Source: Streblospio benedicti
Taxonomy: Eukaryota > Annelida > Polychaeta > Spionida > Spionidae
Assembly: GCA_019095985.1 (NCBI GenBank)
Contig: CM032665.1
Coordinates: forward strand, 44,454,353 to 44,518,352
Length of the DNA: 64,000 nt
Reading direction: 5' to 3'
The notes beneath the pieces were generated by a model. That model saw nothing but the letters and a program-made list of their open reading frames with translations, did not search any database and had not been told where the DNA came from. Shown one piece after another: positions 23,604 to 42,100 of this stretch (position 1 is its first letter; each line of letters starts with the position of its first letter). Both the position numbers and the translations under genes were made by a program.

Positions 23604-24373
23604 GTCATATGTTTATCTATACTTTAAACAGAATAATAAAAGTTCAATTTACATCTTGAGCTTTCGGCAATTGCTCTTGCCTTGTTCACAACAAATGATG
23701 ACTTCATAGGTCGTCACTGTTTTCGCGGGAGAATATCCATGCGCGTCCCCCCCGTCGAGTGGTCAACACATTGTTCCATATGGTGGGAAGGGTGTGTCTG
23801 CCTCCATCTCTGTTGAGCAAAGGTCTCAGTCTCCTTATATGGATCGCTTCCTTCACTCCACGTTCAAAGTGCTTTGGTTCGACACATAAGACTTTTGTAT
23901 CCTCTATAGAAATGCCATGTCCCTGTTGGTCAGTGTGTAAATGACGAGATACTTCCGACCCCGTAGAGCTTGGACGTCTACGTTCCATGAACGTTGCTTT
24001 CCCGGATCGTTCTGTCTCACCAATATATGACTCATCACAATCGTTACATTTAATCTTGTACACTGGTCCAATCACTCTCTCCTTATCTAAGGTATCCTTT
24101 GCTCTCACTAACAACTGTCTAAGGGTGTTGACTGGCTTAAAGAATCCCTGGACATTGTACCTATGTAACACCCTACTTATATGCTCAGAAACACCCTTGA
24201 CATAGGGTATTACTACTGGGGGAGTCCTTTTCTGTTCGGTCTGGGCATTATCCTTAGCGGTGACGACCTATGAAGTTATCATTTGTTGTGAACAAGGCAA
24301 GAGCAATTGCCGAAAGCTCAAGATGTAAATTGAACTTTTATTGTCCTGTTTAAAGTATAAATAAACATATGAC
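23604..24373 (-). mobile_element. Penelope-like element fragment with 114-base inverted arms
   Basis: The minus-strand frame ending at 23704 reads VVIPYVKGVSEHISRVL, the end of a Penelope-type reverse transcriptase, then VYKIKCNDCDESYIGETERS, the start of the GIY-YIG endonuclease typical of these elements, and KEAIHIRRLRPLLNRDGG near its end. Arms 23604-23717 and 24260-24373 are reverse complements over about 114 bases with a few differences. The left arm includes the last codons and the 3' tail, so the right arm is an inverted copy of the element's own 3' end. Such partial inverted copies are known for the family. Most of the reverse transcriptase is absent, so this is a truncated, dead copy. 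Confidence 0.8.
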
Positions 24374-24558
24374 AATCAGATCCAGGAAAAATGAACTTCC
24401 ATCATACTATACATAAAACATGCATGTCTTCTCTTGTTGTAATAGACTGCGTGGCCCTTTACCTTCAGACACTTCTTATCTTCAAAAAAAAATTCTATCC
24501 ATATGTTCACCGACATGTTATCGCAGTCTCCTCATAAAAAAGCTTATCAAGAGTTTGC

Positions 24559-24565
24559 TATAAAA
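24559..24565 (+). promoter_or_regulatory. TATA box of the jacalin-lectin gene
   Basis: TATAAAA lies 39 bases before the ATG at 24604, so a start site around 24590 and a very short leader are expected. This matches the compact architecture of a highly expressed secretory gene, but expression is not shown. Confidence 0.7.
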
Positions 24566-24603
24566 GCAGAGTTGTAGAACACAAAGTCATCTTCCGACCA
24601 AAC

Positions 24604-27600
24604 ATGAATACGTTCTACTTGGCTCTCTTCATTGCTGGTAAGTACAGAATTTTACCTGCACATTTGTAATTAATGGATTGGACGTCCTACTAAGGACAGA
24701 AATTCCTGAGTTGAAAGTGTATTCAACATGTCAAATACAACATTCCTTTGATGCTTTTATTAGATGCATTCTCAATTGAGGGCAAATTCTACAAATTCTA
24801 AGGTGTCTGTTTAACAAAGGCAACCGTTAGCTTGAACTTACAACACTAATTGAAATTGATAATATTAGCAGCAATTAATAGTTGATAGAATGCTCCATGT
24901 TTGTCCAAATATTCAGAATTTGGCTGTCTGCCCTAGCAGTCATCCAATACCATTCTAGCAGTACAAGCAAAAGATCAATTTATAGAAATGAATGTACAGG
25001 CATGATGAAAGTACTGTGTTTGCAGTGGCTGCGGCTGCACCTTCCCCCGACGGGTTGGGGCTGGTTTCCTCTCATGTTGACGAAAATGGAAAAAAACATG
25101 AGATCTGTAAGTACATCATAGTGAATCAAATAAGTTTTTAGAGACAAATCTAGGTTCTGTGCATGCCAGATTACAGTTTTATAGTTCCAAACCTACTTAT
25201 TTGAGAGAACTATTTTTAGCGAATTTGCAGTTCCACATTCCAAAGTGTGGGCATAATGTCATGATGATATCATGTATATTTAACAAAAGACAACAGCACA
25301 GAAAAAAAAAAATAAGAAGAAAAAATTAGAGTGATAAAATGATTGGTTACTTTGTGTTTAATTACAATTATATTACACATGTTAATGATTTTGATATGGC
25401 TGAAATAGTTCGAAATACATAGAACTACAAGTAAAAAACAGAATCTTTCGAGTTTTACAGAATTCTAATCTGCAACGCCAGGCAAATAGAATATATACAT
25501 GAAATTAGGTTTGATATTGAAGCGTTGTGTACACGCCATGTTCATCTTTTTTATCAGATGCTTATTGCGACTCGCCCGCATATGGCGGCAGTGGCGGGGA
25601 TCAGTTTGATGAGAGGGGCGATCATGAGGCTTACGGTGCTCTCACTCAAATAAACCTCCGAACCGGCAACAGGGTGGACATGTAAGTATTCAGCATATTT
25701 TTAATGTCTAATAGCTTGCTTTTAATGCCCACTGTTCACACAAATAATTATTCAATGAGCTTTAGGAAGTTCTACATTATGTTGGACCGAACCTACCTTT
25801 GGTTTCATTTTCTGTGTTCAATCACATTCCTAGTAACAATATTTTAGGCTTTTTCTAAAATTTGATTTCCTCTATTATTCTTATTTCAATTCTTACAAAT
25901 TACACCTCGTTGTGTAGGTAATAATGTTATCTTATGGTATAGCATGGTTTGATATATACAGATCAATCTAAATCATTTATGACAAAATTAGTGAAGATTT
26001 TAGAACTTTGCCTTAATACAATATATGAGAGAAAAAACATCAGAATGATTAAAAACACTATGCAATAATAAAATTCATGAAAGTATCTAGAAAACTTTGC
26101 TTCATTTTTTTAATATCTGTTCAGTTGTTCATGTTACATACATTTAAGTTTGAAAACCACAGATTTCCAGAAATCTTTTGTCTATCAATACAAAAACGAC
26201 GATAATTCATGAACAAAATAAAAACAAATGAGAATCTCTAGGAAGGTTTCTCTCAGAAGGCATATACATGTACGGTATATACATTATCCTAAAAAATGTT
26301 CAAACAGTTAGATAGAAATTTGGTACCAAACATTCATTAACTAAAGATTTTAGTTTTGAGATAGATCTAGTGACCTTTAAACATTGAATTACACCATATA
26401 TTACTACTAGTTGATGTCCATAAAAGGGATCAAATTTGAAAAACTATTGATGATGAAAGATTAATTTAAAAAGTACATTGTTCTGCATTATTTATAGTAC
26501 AATTAACATTTAATATGTGAAATGGAGGAGTGTTGATGATAAAAGTCTCATTTCAAAACATTGAAAAGCTGAAAAAAAATTTTCCTCATAACGTTACTCA
26601 TCCCTTTACAGTTAGATAGATCTATTTTTCATGCATTTCTAAACTTCAGAAAGTAACATGTAGAATGAACAATAAGAAAATAAGCGTTGTACTCTACACT
26701 TGTGTTATAATGCTACATTACAACAGTTTTGGTTGTCACTTGTAAAGTTATATTCATATTCAGAAAATATGCATGTTGAAGTGGACCTAGATTCCAATTT
26801 GATATCAATATAACTTGATGTATTTAACAAGTAGCATACGGTTTCATTAGTACATGATGTGTTTTGAAAAGAAGACTTCACTCTTGAAAACGATTTGATA
26901 TAAGGGGTATACAATTTTAAAAGTTTGGCTTGATACATCTTGAAAGAAACTTGTTCTTGTGCCTTGTGTTCTAGGATCCAGACACGATATGGTAACACTT
27001 TGAGCACCGCCCGTGGCGGCGGCGGTGGCGACCTTGTCAACATTCCAGTAACTGCTGGCAACGGCATCGTCAGAGTTAGCGGTCGCTCCGGGAGCCGTGT
27101 TGATCAGCTTCAGTTCCGATTCAGGGACGGTACCAGGTGAGTTTTGTCCCTGGTTTTGCTTTGTTTAAATGTTTACACTGGCAAATCCAGGTTTTTTTTA
27201 GAAAGGGGGTTGGATGCCCACGTGATCTCATGTTTTTTACTTATGACGGCTTGAGAAGATGAAAAAAATGCTGTTGATTTTGTTTTAAATTGTGGGGCGG
27301 GGTTGGCGGAATGGGCGTGGAAAGTGTGTGTGTGTTTGGGGGGGGCGAGGGCCTGGAGCTCCTTTGATCCACCTATGTTTCAACAATGCATATAGGAATG
27401 GCCCCTGATGAGAATAAATCATATCAAAAGTTCCTACAATGATAGAATATTGCAGGCGTGTCTCACAGGATTCCCGCACCATGAGATAACCTTTGAAAGT
27501 GAAATTGGGTTCCCGTTTTGAGAGACAAGTATCTTGTTTCTTTTTCATCAGGACAGTAGTCAATCACAGTACAGCTAACAGGCTCACATTTGGGGCCTCT

Positions 27601-27938
27601 GCATCAGGATCACAGCGTGGGAAAAGATGGTGAACTTAAGAGTGTTATGCCGGAGAACAGAGGACATGTTTGAAATGTTGAGCTACATGATATCCCTTCA
27701 GTCTTGTATTCTGCCATTCCTGTTTTATCACTTGTATCGTTATTATTAACAGCAAATCAAAACCAAAATATCTTTTCACAGGTAATAACTTTTGTATCAC
27801 CATTTCAGCACTAATGCATATGGAGGTGGTGGTGGTAGCCCTTTCGAGACTGCTGCGTGCGCCACCTGCGAACTGGCGTACATCAGAGGCCGGTCTGGAC
27901 GAGAGCTCGACCAGCTGGTGTTCGTCTTTGACTGCTGA
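24604..27938 (+). CDS. Secreted jacalin-type lectin, five exons, 176 residues
   Basis: Exons 24604-24637, 25026-25106, 25558-25681, 26975-27136 and 27809-27938 all have GT/AG borders, mostly GTAAGT donors, and join in phase to a 176-residue protein ending in TGA. Residues 1-16 form a signal peptide (MNTFYLALFIAVAAAA) followed by a short Pro/Ser linker. Residues about 44-176 are one jacalin-related (beta-prism) domain: YGGSGGDQFDERGDHEAYG at the start, an IQTRYG strand, two turn motifs GRSGSRVDQLQF and GRSGRELDQLVFVF, and glycine-rich loops. The nearest animal relatives I know are ZG16-type lectins and similar invertebrate secreted lectins, which bind sugars at the Gly-rich loop and the GRSG-x-x-x-D loop. 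Four cysteines (42, 151, 154 and the C-terminal residue 176) could form two disulfides. The gene looks intact; ligand and tissue are unknown. Confidence 0.88.
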
Positions 27939-27960
27939 GCCCCACATGTAGATTACTGTG

Positions 27961-27966
27961 AATAAA
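27961..27966 (+). terminator. Polyadenylation signal of the jacalin-lectin gene
   Basis: AATAAA 23 bases after the TGA stop, the first such hexamer downstream; implies a 3' UTR of only about 50 bases. Confidence 0.7.
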
Positions 27967-29877
27967 TGGGCAGATAATTACAGTCATAACTTTGTTCACC
28001 AAGATTGTGTTATCAATTAACCAATCATGTATACAATCGTACAGTACATCAAATAATAATGTTATTAATAAAATTCATAGAGTATTTTACCACAGTTCCT
28101 TTTCTCTTTCAAATGAATACTCTATCTTTATTTGATAAATTAACTTAGATAAAAAGTTAGGAGGCATACTAGTCACAAACTCATAATAAATATAATTATA
28201 TGAATAAAAACACGGAATATACATTTAATGTAGTACATACCTATTACTAGGTTTTATCACAAAATTTACAATATCTTTCGCATTCAAAGCCTATTCTTAT
28301 TATCTTATTCTTTTAATTTCTTATCACAACCACTTCCTATCAAATACAATGTATTTAACTATTAATCTTACTTTCAAAGTAAAATGTAAATGTGCTTTTT
28401 CACAGTCACGATTTAAGGGTTATCATATTGTTTGGGGTGTGATACATGAACATACCTTTTGTGTAGATGAACAAGTGCCCTTTTCTCACCCATTACCTTA
28501 TTACAAAGACATACACGTTTTCAATTAGATAACTAGATCAACCTACATATAACAAACATATAACTAGTATGTGGTAATGAGGTCACTTCACTACCATATC
28601 TTCCCATCCACATTCCACATAATAGTTGTCTTAAACAATAATCAAAACATACAAACATACGTTTGTGTTATAATATTTATAAGATTATATTTGGATAGAA
28701 AACTTCTAAAGTAACATGTCCTCTGAAACCAATAGAAACATTATTACAAAAATATATTGTTTCATTCTCAAAGCAAATTTGAATTTGTAACAGATGACAC
28801 ACACCAGCACCAATATAGCCGTCCACACACGGTACAATATACACAATACTGCTGGCCCCTCATGATAATATGCATTTTTCTTAATAACTTGTGGAGTCGT
28901 ACATGTTTTTCGATTCTGAATCGTTTTTCCAAACCCTTCAAATTGACAATTGACATATTGTACAGCTCTCTAGATTGAATATTCATGAAAGTGTAACTAC
29001 ACTGAAAACGCAAATAAATGCACGTGGTCCCGCTGGGGTGCAAACATTCCAAGCTGGTTGGTTAGAAATGCTTAAAATGTAAAAAAAAAAAAATAGTCTG
29101 TTGTTCATAGAAGAAAAGGGGCCAAACCTATTCCTACTCATGACCATATATGGACGGTGTGATATACTATATCGTTAGCCTTCCACATTAAGAAATACAC
29201 GTTGGGGTGTGAGAATCGCTGTTATCATGTTCCAGTTCGTGTGCACACCCAGTTCGTGTGTTATTTAAATATGTGTTCGTGTGTTATTTAAATAATATTA
29301 CTACAATGAAATTAATTGTTTTCCCAGTGCCAAGGTGTAAAAATAAATTTTCTAGTAAGACTTTGTTATTATAAACATGTTCAAACCCCCTATTATCGCT
29401 ACGCACGAACTGGGTGTGCATACGTTTTGCCCCAACAAATTGCTCCACAGATCATATAATTTTAATGAACCATAAGAATTGTGTTTATCATACGACAATA
29501 TAACTAAGTAGCCTTTTTTGACACGTCGAACACTATTGAGGGTTCATTATTAGCTGTGCTACGATTGTTTAAACAATAAAATGCACGACGTGGGTGTGCA
29601 GTGCTCTAGCGATTTTTCATTCACACCATTTCTATCCCGTATATATTAGATAAAATTATTACAGAATGTTTTCTTGTACTTGTATCAAATTTACGATTTA
29701 ATGGAAGCGGTAGCACTTAGGACTCGATATGAAATGAAATTATGTAAAATGCATGGTAGATTTGTTATTTTGATCATTTTGTGGAAATTAGAGGGAAAAA
29801 TCACCCCTTTTTAAATGGGACATACCAAAGCGGCTGCAATATATTCTGTAACTTTTCCTTGTATGCATGGCATTTAG
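27967..29877. other. Intergenic, AT-rich, with a dispersed repeat
   Basis: No gene seen. About 29136-29640 contains several forward and inverted copies of a CACACCCAGTTCGTG motif and a 'GTGCTCTAGCGATTTTTCAT' segment that recurs near 44320, so it is probably a composite of dispersed repeats. Confidence 0.4.
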
Positions 29878-29996
29878 TTTGACATCGGGCCCCAGCATGT
29901 GAAGCCGGAACCACGGCGGCGTGTGTCGGAGCTTCTAGAAGGCGAAACAGACATTAAAACACTATTCTTCAGAGCACAGTTGGAGTGGTCGGATAG
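29878..29996 (+). CDS. Isolated candidate exon, 39 codons
   Basis: After a 'catttag' acceptor, a frame reads FDIGPQHVKPEPRRRVSELL then EGETDIKTLFFRAQLEWSD up to an AG|GTGAGT donor. The in-frame TAG just upstream coincides with the acceptor. The sequence is charged and protein-like, and GC-richer than its flanks, but I find no partner exon nearby. It may be a solitary exon of a pseudogene or mobile element, or belong to a gene otherwise lost here. Confidence 0.35.
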
Positions 29997-30559
29997 GTGA
30001 GTTAGACCCGTAAGAACACTGTTGGTCATCCGCAGCATTCACGGCCATCTCATGCCGTATTGACTGCCTAGTGTACGTACGTACGGTGAGAGTCTACATG
30101 TACGTACAAATCAAGTCCCACATGGGTCTCTCAAAAGAACTCATTATTGTCAACCATTAGTGGCTATAAAAATGGAACTATATGACTATGTAAATCATGC
30201 CCTCAATTACACAAAACCATTAGATTTTAAGTCAACACGCGGCATTTGCACATAGCCCCGGGGGTACTTGTGTTTTATCCCCGCCACGCACCAGTACGCT
30301 GGTCTCTTATACCGTCGCCATGTGCTTAACCACGCTCACCTCTGACCTTTATAATGAGCTGTGTCACCTTCATGAATATTCATGTGTCAAACAGCTATTG
30401 ATCGATCGGACGCGTTGATCCCTAACGGCGGTCTATATGTTAAACGTTAGCCGCATTAGTAAGCACCAGTGGTGATTTTAATGCTTAATGTTACGTAATT
30501 TGCACAATATCTATCATGTTGCGCGTGGACAGGTGCATGCAGATGACTTATCCCGTGGG

Positions 30560-30566
30560 TATATAA
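30560..30566 (+). promoter_or_regulatory. TATA box of the PAN-protein gene
   Basis: TATATAA lies 51 bases upstream of the ATG at 30611, in a short GC-richer segment; start of transcription expected near 30590. Confidence 0.65.
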
Positions 30567-30610
30567 GCCGTGGCTATCAGCAACAGGTGTGTTCACAATC
30601 AAATCTCAAG

Positions 30611-35789
<5,179 letters not shown>

Positions 35790-35790
<1 letters not shown>

Positions 35791-36415
35791 TGAATAAATG
35801 GTTTTTCAAAATTTTTCCCCAAATTTCAAATACAAAAAATGAAATTTTTTTATTTAAAATATTTTGTTTAAATTTAAAAATTTACTAATTTTTAATAAAA
35901 AAAATGCAAAAGCTAAAAAAATAAAAAAAAATTTTATTTATAAATCTCAAAATTTTAAAATGTTTTATTATCCTATTTTTAAAAAACATAAATTAGAATG
36001 CTAATTTTCCCTTCCAAAAAAGGGGGGTGCAATCTGGCTTTTAAAAAAATAAAAAAATAAACTATTTATTTTAACTAAAAATTCTCTTTTTTAAAATGTT
36101 GTAATGATGTTTTAAAAATGATATGGTTTTTTTTTTCCTTTAAAATTTTTTCCTTTTTATCCTATGAAAAAGCTGGTTAGGGCCACCACCGTGAAGTCAG
36201 AACAGCCACTGTTCCCCCCATTTCCCCACCTAAATTTTTTTACTTAATTGTTACCTTTTAAATTTTAAGCGATTTTAAATTGGGTTTTATTTTCCCTTTT
36301 AAAAAATTCAGTTTATGTTTGTTTTTTTCCTTTAAAAATTTTTACGCAAATTTTTAAATAAAACTTGAAAAATTTTTTTTGAAAAAACTTAGGGGGGGGT
36401 TTTTTTTTTTTTTTA
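35790..36415. other. Smeared copy of the 39.05-39.7 kb sequence
   Basis: The text follows 39050-39720 in order but most words are replaced by runs of A, T, G or C ('AAAAAAGGGGGGTGCAATCT', 'TTAGGGCCACCACC'), ending in a G-run and a T-run that butt against copy B. This is the signature of a poor consensus at a gap closure, not of ordinary DNA. Confidence 0.7.
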
Positions 36416-36563
36416 CACAAAGTGATTTAACGTATAATTGACAACGTATGTCATAGGGATTTTACAAGGGCATTCTATGCCATGACTCCATGTTATAAGG
36501 TATCTGTCATTGCGTCCCATGTATCACACATGTTCCGCACTAACATGCCGCACTTGCCTCTAG

Positions 36564-38324
36564 AGCTACGCCCCTGCGCCTCCGCCCCGCGACAAGGTCT
36601 TCGTGCCTGTGGTCATCAAGAAGAAGCAGCAGAAGAAAAGTGAGTTGTAGTATAGTGATAAAGCATGTACAGTCCCGTCAATAAGTAAATAGCCGGGGGT
36701 TTGAGTGGGGGTGGGGTGGGGGTGTCCAAACTATGGATATAATGGGGCAATATTTTGAGTCCTTGATGATGCAAGTGTATAAGTAACATATTTTATTATC
36801 TATCTAACACCATTATCTTCATAAAATAATAATTGATAGCAACAAAGTAAATCCAAGCTAAAATGGATAAAATGACTCGGATTGTGTATTGATTGGTATA
36901 TTTTCATATATCAATAAGAATCGTGCCTGTATGTGATAGATGTTGTATGAATATAATAATTGATTTTGCTATAAATCCAACGAAATAAAGTCTACTCCAC
37001 GGCACTGTTGCCTGCTGACTTTAAGCAGAGTCAGCCGGTTTCAAACGTTTATGGCCCCATTGCCAAGCCACAGTTTGTCATAGAGCTGCCATATTCAAAT
37101 AACTAAGGGCCGCTCTTTTTAATCTGGGTTCACTTTTGGGCAGCACTAAATAACCTATTTCATTCATTTTTCAGAGAAGATCCTGTCCGTGCACGCGGGG
37201 TTCTACGTCCCCGGCGGCACTCAGATGTTCGGCAAGTTCAAGGACCTGTTCTCGTGCCAGAAGGCGTGCGAGATCACGCCCACCTGCTTCGCCGGTGACT
37301 TCAACCCTTGGCTGGGCAAGTGCTTCCTGCACAGCAACATCTCGGCGTGCAGCAGCATGCGCTCCCACAAGGCAGTCACACACTTCAAGAAGGTGCCCTG
37401 TGGTGGGTGTTTATCAATTTGAATGATGCTAATCATATTTATTCATTCCTGTAAGTCCTCATTTTGTCAATGGATACCGATTAAAAAAGCCACCCAACCC
37501 CAATCCCTTCCCCAGATATTGAAATGGTCTAACTGGAAAATCCTGATATTCTTGTTTTCAGAAATACTGGAGTCTGACCGTGGTTATGTTGTACTTGGGG
37601 CCAGTGTCATCAATGGGATAGAAATCAAAGGCAGGTGGCAAATCTGATCTATGACTTTAGAATGATAAAAGAGGATCTACTATCGTCTTTCAATCACCGT
37701 TGAAAATAAAGACGTGACAATGTGTTTTCTGTGAATAAAACGTGTACTATGTTTTCCATCTAATATAAATGTCTTATTTATATTTTTTTAAATAATACTA
37801 AAACACACCAATACCAGCTTTCAAACTTATGAGCGCTTTGTCAATAACTGTCAGAATGTTTGTAAGTCTGCGTTATTTGATAATCTGAGCAATATTTCAT
37901 TGTGACTGAGATGATTAAGCTATCTACCTAAGTAGTGAATGGTGTGGTGTGCTGTAGGTGTGGACACTCTGGCTGACTGCATCAAGAAGTGCGCGACGGC
38001 GGGCGGCGGCGTGGCCTCGATTGACTCCATGGTGGTGCAGGAGGGACAGGTCTGCTGCCACCTCGACTACGACTTCGGCTCGCACAAGTGCTACTTCCAC
38101 CCCTGCGTTGATTTGGCTACAACAATGGTACATTGTACATGCTTGTGAACGCCAGTCATGTGGGCTATGTCTATTTCCCATGTTGTTTAAAAGCTAAAAG
38201 ATGCTCAGAATTTCACATTTGTATGTGTTTTGTAGAACCAGTTTTGTCAGGAGACTGCAGCTATCATGGGAGCGCCTATCAACGCCATCGCCAACCCCAC
38301 AGCTATCAGCATCACCATCTGTAA
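36564..38324 (+). CDS. Second copy of PAN exons 3-6 (partial gene)
   Basis: Exons 36564-36639, 37175-37402, 37958-38127 and 38236-38324 repeat exons 3-6 of the upstream gene with very few residue changes (for example KVFVPVV for KGLVPVV, HPCVD for HPYVD). There is no signal-peptide exon or Tyr-rich exon in front, so as assembled it is not a complete gene. Exon 5 is one base shorter than in copy A (ATGG for AGTGG before the GTACAT donor), which breaks phase, while the last exon reads HGSAYQRHRQPHSYQHHHL and TAA, arguably the better version. A perfect GTAAGT follows the final CATCT, so this exon might be internal in a longer transcript. Either a recent tandem duplication or a second haplotype placed in line. 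Confidence 0.6.
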
Positions 38325-39117
38325 GTACTTCTTGATAAGTATCATCCTTAGGAGTACCTATTGTCTTCTATCATTGGATTTAAATAAGTATACTCAATTA
38401 ACACTCGGGAGCTTTTTATTCAAAGAGACATAGTTTTAAGGGCATAACTATGCAATCGTTTTGAAAGTTGAAAATAAATACATGATGAACAAAATGTGTT
38501 GAAAAGCACTTGAGTTGTTCTTATAAAAAGTGTATTAATTTAGGATCATCAATCATTATCCGCAAAGAATGTCATGTAATCTTCATTACAGAATTCTTCC
38601 AACCCATTACAAAAAGTTTGAGAATCATCAACTACATCAGATAGTTATAGCCATTGCAATCCGCTGTAAATATTTAATGAACGCCATCGAAAAACATGAA
38701 TAATTGAGAGAAACCCGCTCTTAAATGAAAATTAATTAATCAATGACAAAGTTAATAAAAATCAATTGTTTGGCAGAAAAAAAAACATGAAAATCGTAAC
38801 ATGCATAATATGGAACCGTTTGGCAGGCTCTGCGCCTGTTTCTTCATCAACATTATCGAAACGAATGTCAAATCTTCATTACAAATTCTTGACCCATTAC
38901 AAAAATTTGAGAATTTCAACTGCGATAGTTATAATTATGTGTAAATATTTAATGTAACAACATGAATATTGATGTTTTTCTTAAATGAAATTTGTGATGT
39001 ATATCTACAATAAAAGCAACGTGTAATGTTTAAACATGAATAATATGGTTATTTCAAAATTTCTTTCAACATCTCCACTCCAAATACAAAAAGTACATGA
39101 AGATTGAATTTTATTTC

Positions 39118-42100
39118 ACTGCGGTATAAATTATGTTAATATTAAAAATTTCACTAATTTTGTAGTAATAAACAAGATTTATATGCAAATTGCTAACAAT
39201 ATCAAATCATCAAAATTGAACAATGGTATTTATTATCCTATTTTGTAAAATACACTACAATTTATTAGCAATGCTATATTTATCCAATTAGCCAAAGAAG
39301 GGGGGTGCAATCTAAGGCTTTCAGAAAAAAAAAAAAAAATAAACTCACTTTACTCTCTAAGGCTAAGGATTCTCTTTTAGATAATGTTGTAATGTATGCT
39401 TTTAAAGCATGACTATCGGTCTATTATTTTATCATCATAAAATTCAGAAATGTCCTGGTGTTTTCAGGTCCTACAACTTTCAAAGCGTAAGGTGGAGCCA
39501 CCATCCTGTGAGCTCAGAAGCAGCCATCATGTGTACCAAAAGCATCAGTGTGACAGTTCTAGGATGTTTTACGTTACATGCTGTTACAACAATAAAGATT
39601 TATACAATTTACATGCGATTGTTAATTGGTATTGTCATTTCTGCTTTAAAAAAATTTCAGTTCATGGTTTGGTTATTCTTTCCTTTAAAGATTGTTTACA
39701 GTCAAATTTTAAATAAAATTCTATAGAAAATGGTTTATTGAATCAATGGCTTATTCAGTTTTCCCAACAACAACACACGTAGGCAGCATGATACATGACA
39801 CAGCCACTGTTATCCCTCCCCCCCCCCCACCCCCCACCCCCCTTTACCACCACCATTACCTTTTGTGACTCTAAGAGGTTTGTTACCTTTACATCAGAGG
39901 CTGATTATTATTACAGTCTTTATATTACCCATAATAAACTAACGCGTTGACAATGTGCATGATTAAGACATTTATCATTAGAGATATTTAATACGCAATA
40001 TCATTGACGAACTAGTAAGCCACTATGATATTGTTTAATTGGAAAACTTCTAGTAGGTCACATATTATTGTTCTTGTATTTCTTTTTAGTGCCACTACAC
40101 ATCAAAATACAATAAAACAAAATATCACATTTTTCTTTGTCTAAACTAAAATTCAATTTTAAAACATTTTCGAACTCAAAGGTTCCTTTTGAAATAACTT
40201 CTAAATCAAATACTGGACACTTTTAAGTCTAGCAGGTCAAAGGATCCCCTGTTGACCAACTTTCATGATGAAACTTTGCAAAATATGTAATTTGAAAAAA
40301 AAAGCATTGACAGATGACATTTTGACGTGTCCACCCATTAGCCATGAACTGCGGTGTAAATTATGTTAATATTAAAAATTTCACTATTTTGTAGTAATAA
40401 AAACAAGATTTATATGCAAATTACTAAATGCAATGAGAACAAAAGATTTGATTATATCAAATCATCAAAAATTGAACAATGGTATTTATTATCCTATTTT
40501 GTAAAATACACTACAATTAACAATGCTATATTTATCCAGTTAGCCGTTAGGGGGGCAATCTAAGGCTTTCAGAAAAAATAAATAAAAAATAAACTCTTTT
40601 CTCTAAGGCTAAGGATTCTTTTTAGATAATGTTGTAATGTATGTTTTTTAAGCATGACTATCGGTCTTTTTATTTTATCATCATAAAAATTCAGAAATGT
40701 CTGGTGCTTTCAGGTCCCTATAGAAAACAGCTGGTTGATATTGTATGGTGGAGCCACCATCCTGTGAGCTCAGAAGCAGCCATCATGTATACCAAAAGCA
40801 TCATTGTCACAGTCCTAGATGATGTTTTACGTTACATGCTGTTACAACAATAAAAGATTCATACAATTTATTTACATATCACGATTGTTAATTGGTATTG
40901 CCATTTTGCTCAAAAAAAAATTCAGTTTGTTTGTTTTTCTTTCCTTTAAAGATTGTTTAAAGTCAAATTTTAAATAAAATTCTATAGAAAATGGTTTATT
41001 GAATCAATGGCTTATTCAGTTTCCCAACAACAACACACGAGGGCAGCATGATACATGACACAGCCACTGTTATCCCCCCCCACCCCCTTTACCACCACCA
41101 TTACCTTTTTGTGACTCTAAGGGTTTGTTTACCTTTTACATCAGAGGCTGATTATTATTACAGTCTTTTATTACCCATAATAAACTAACGCGTTGATAAT
41201 GTGCATGATTAAGACATTTATCGTGAGATATTTAACACGCAATGTCATTGGCTAACAGTGCTTTTCCACTATGATATTGTTTAGTGGAAAACTTCTAGTA
41301 GGTCACATATTATTATTGTTCTTGTATTTTCTTTAGTGCCACTACACATCAAAATACAATAAAACAAATATATCATTTTTCTTTGTCTAAACTAAATTCA
41401 ATTTCAAACATTTTCAAGCTCAAGGTTCCTTTTAAATAACTAAAATCAAATCTGGACACTTTAAAATTCTTGGTCAAGGATCCTGTTGACCAACTTTCAT
41501 GATGAAACTTACCAAAAATATAATTTGAAAAAAGAAAGAAAAGCATTGACAAAGATGACATTTTGACGTGTCCACCCATTAGCCATGAACTGCGGTGCTT
41601 GAAATTATGTTAATATTAAAAATTTCACTAATTTTGTAGTAATAAACAAGATTTATATGCAAATTGCTAAATGCAAAATGAGAACAAGATTTGATTATAT
41701 CAAATCATCAAAATTGAACAATGGTATTTATTATCCTATTTTGTAAAATACACTACAATTAGCAATGCTATATTTATCCAGTTAGCCAAAGAAGGGGGGT
41801 GCAATCTAAGGCTTTCAGAAAAAAAAAAATAAAAAATAAACTCACTTTACTCTCTAAGGCTAAGGATTCTCTTTTAGATAATGTTGTAATGTATGTTTTT
41901 AAGCATGACTATCGGTCTTTTATTTTATCATCATAAAATTCAGAAATGTCCTGGTGCTTTCAGGTCCTATGAAAACAGCTGGTTGATGTGTATGGTGGAG
42001 CCACCATCCTGTGAGCTCAGAAGCAGCCATCATGTGTACCATAAGCATCATTGTCACAGTCCTAGGATGTTTTACGTTACATGCTGTTACAACAATAAAG

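Noticed and set aside
23704-24171. A host GIY-YIG nuclease gene
   Set aside because: The upstream residues are the end of a Penelope-type reverse transcriptase and inverted element ends surround it, so it belongs to the mobile element.
27400-27420. A hammerhead ribozyme core (CTGATGAG)
   Set aside because: There is no matching GAAA arm or stem; I also looked in the Penelope-like arms and did not find the core.
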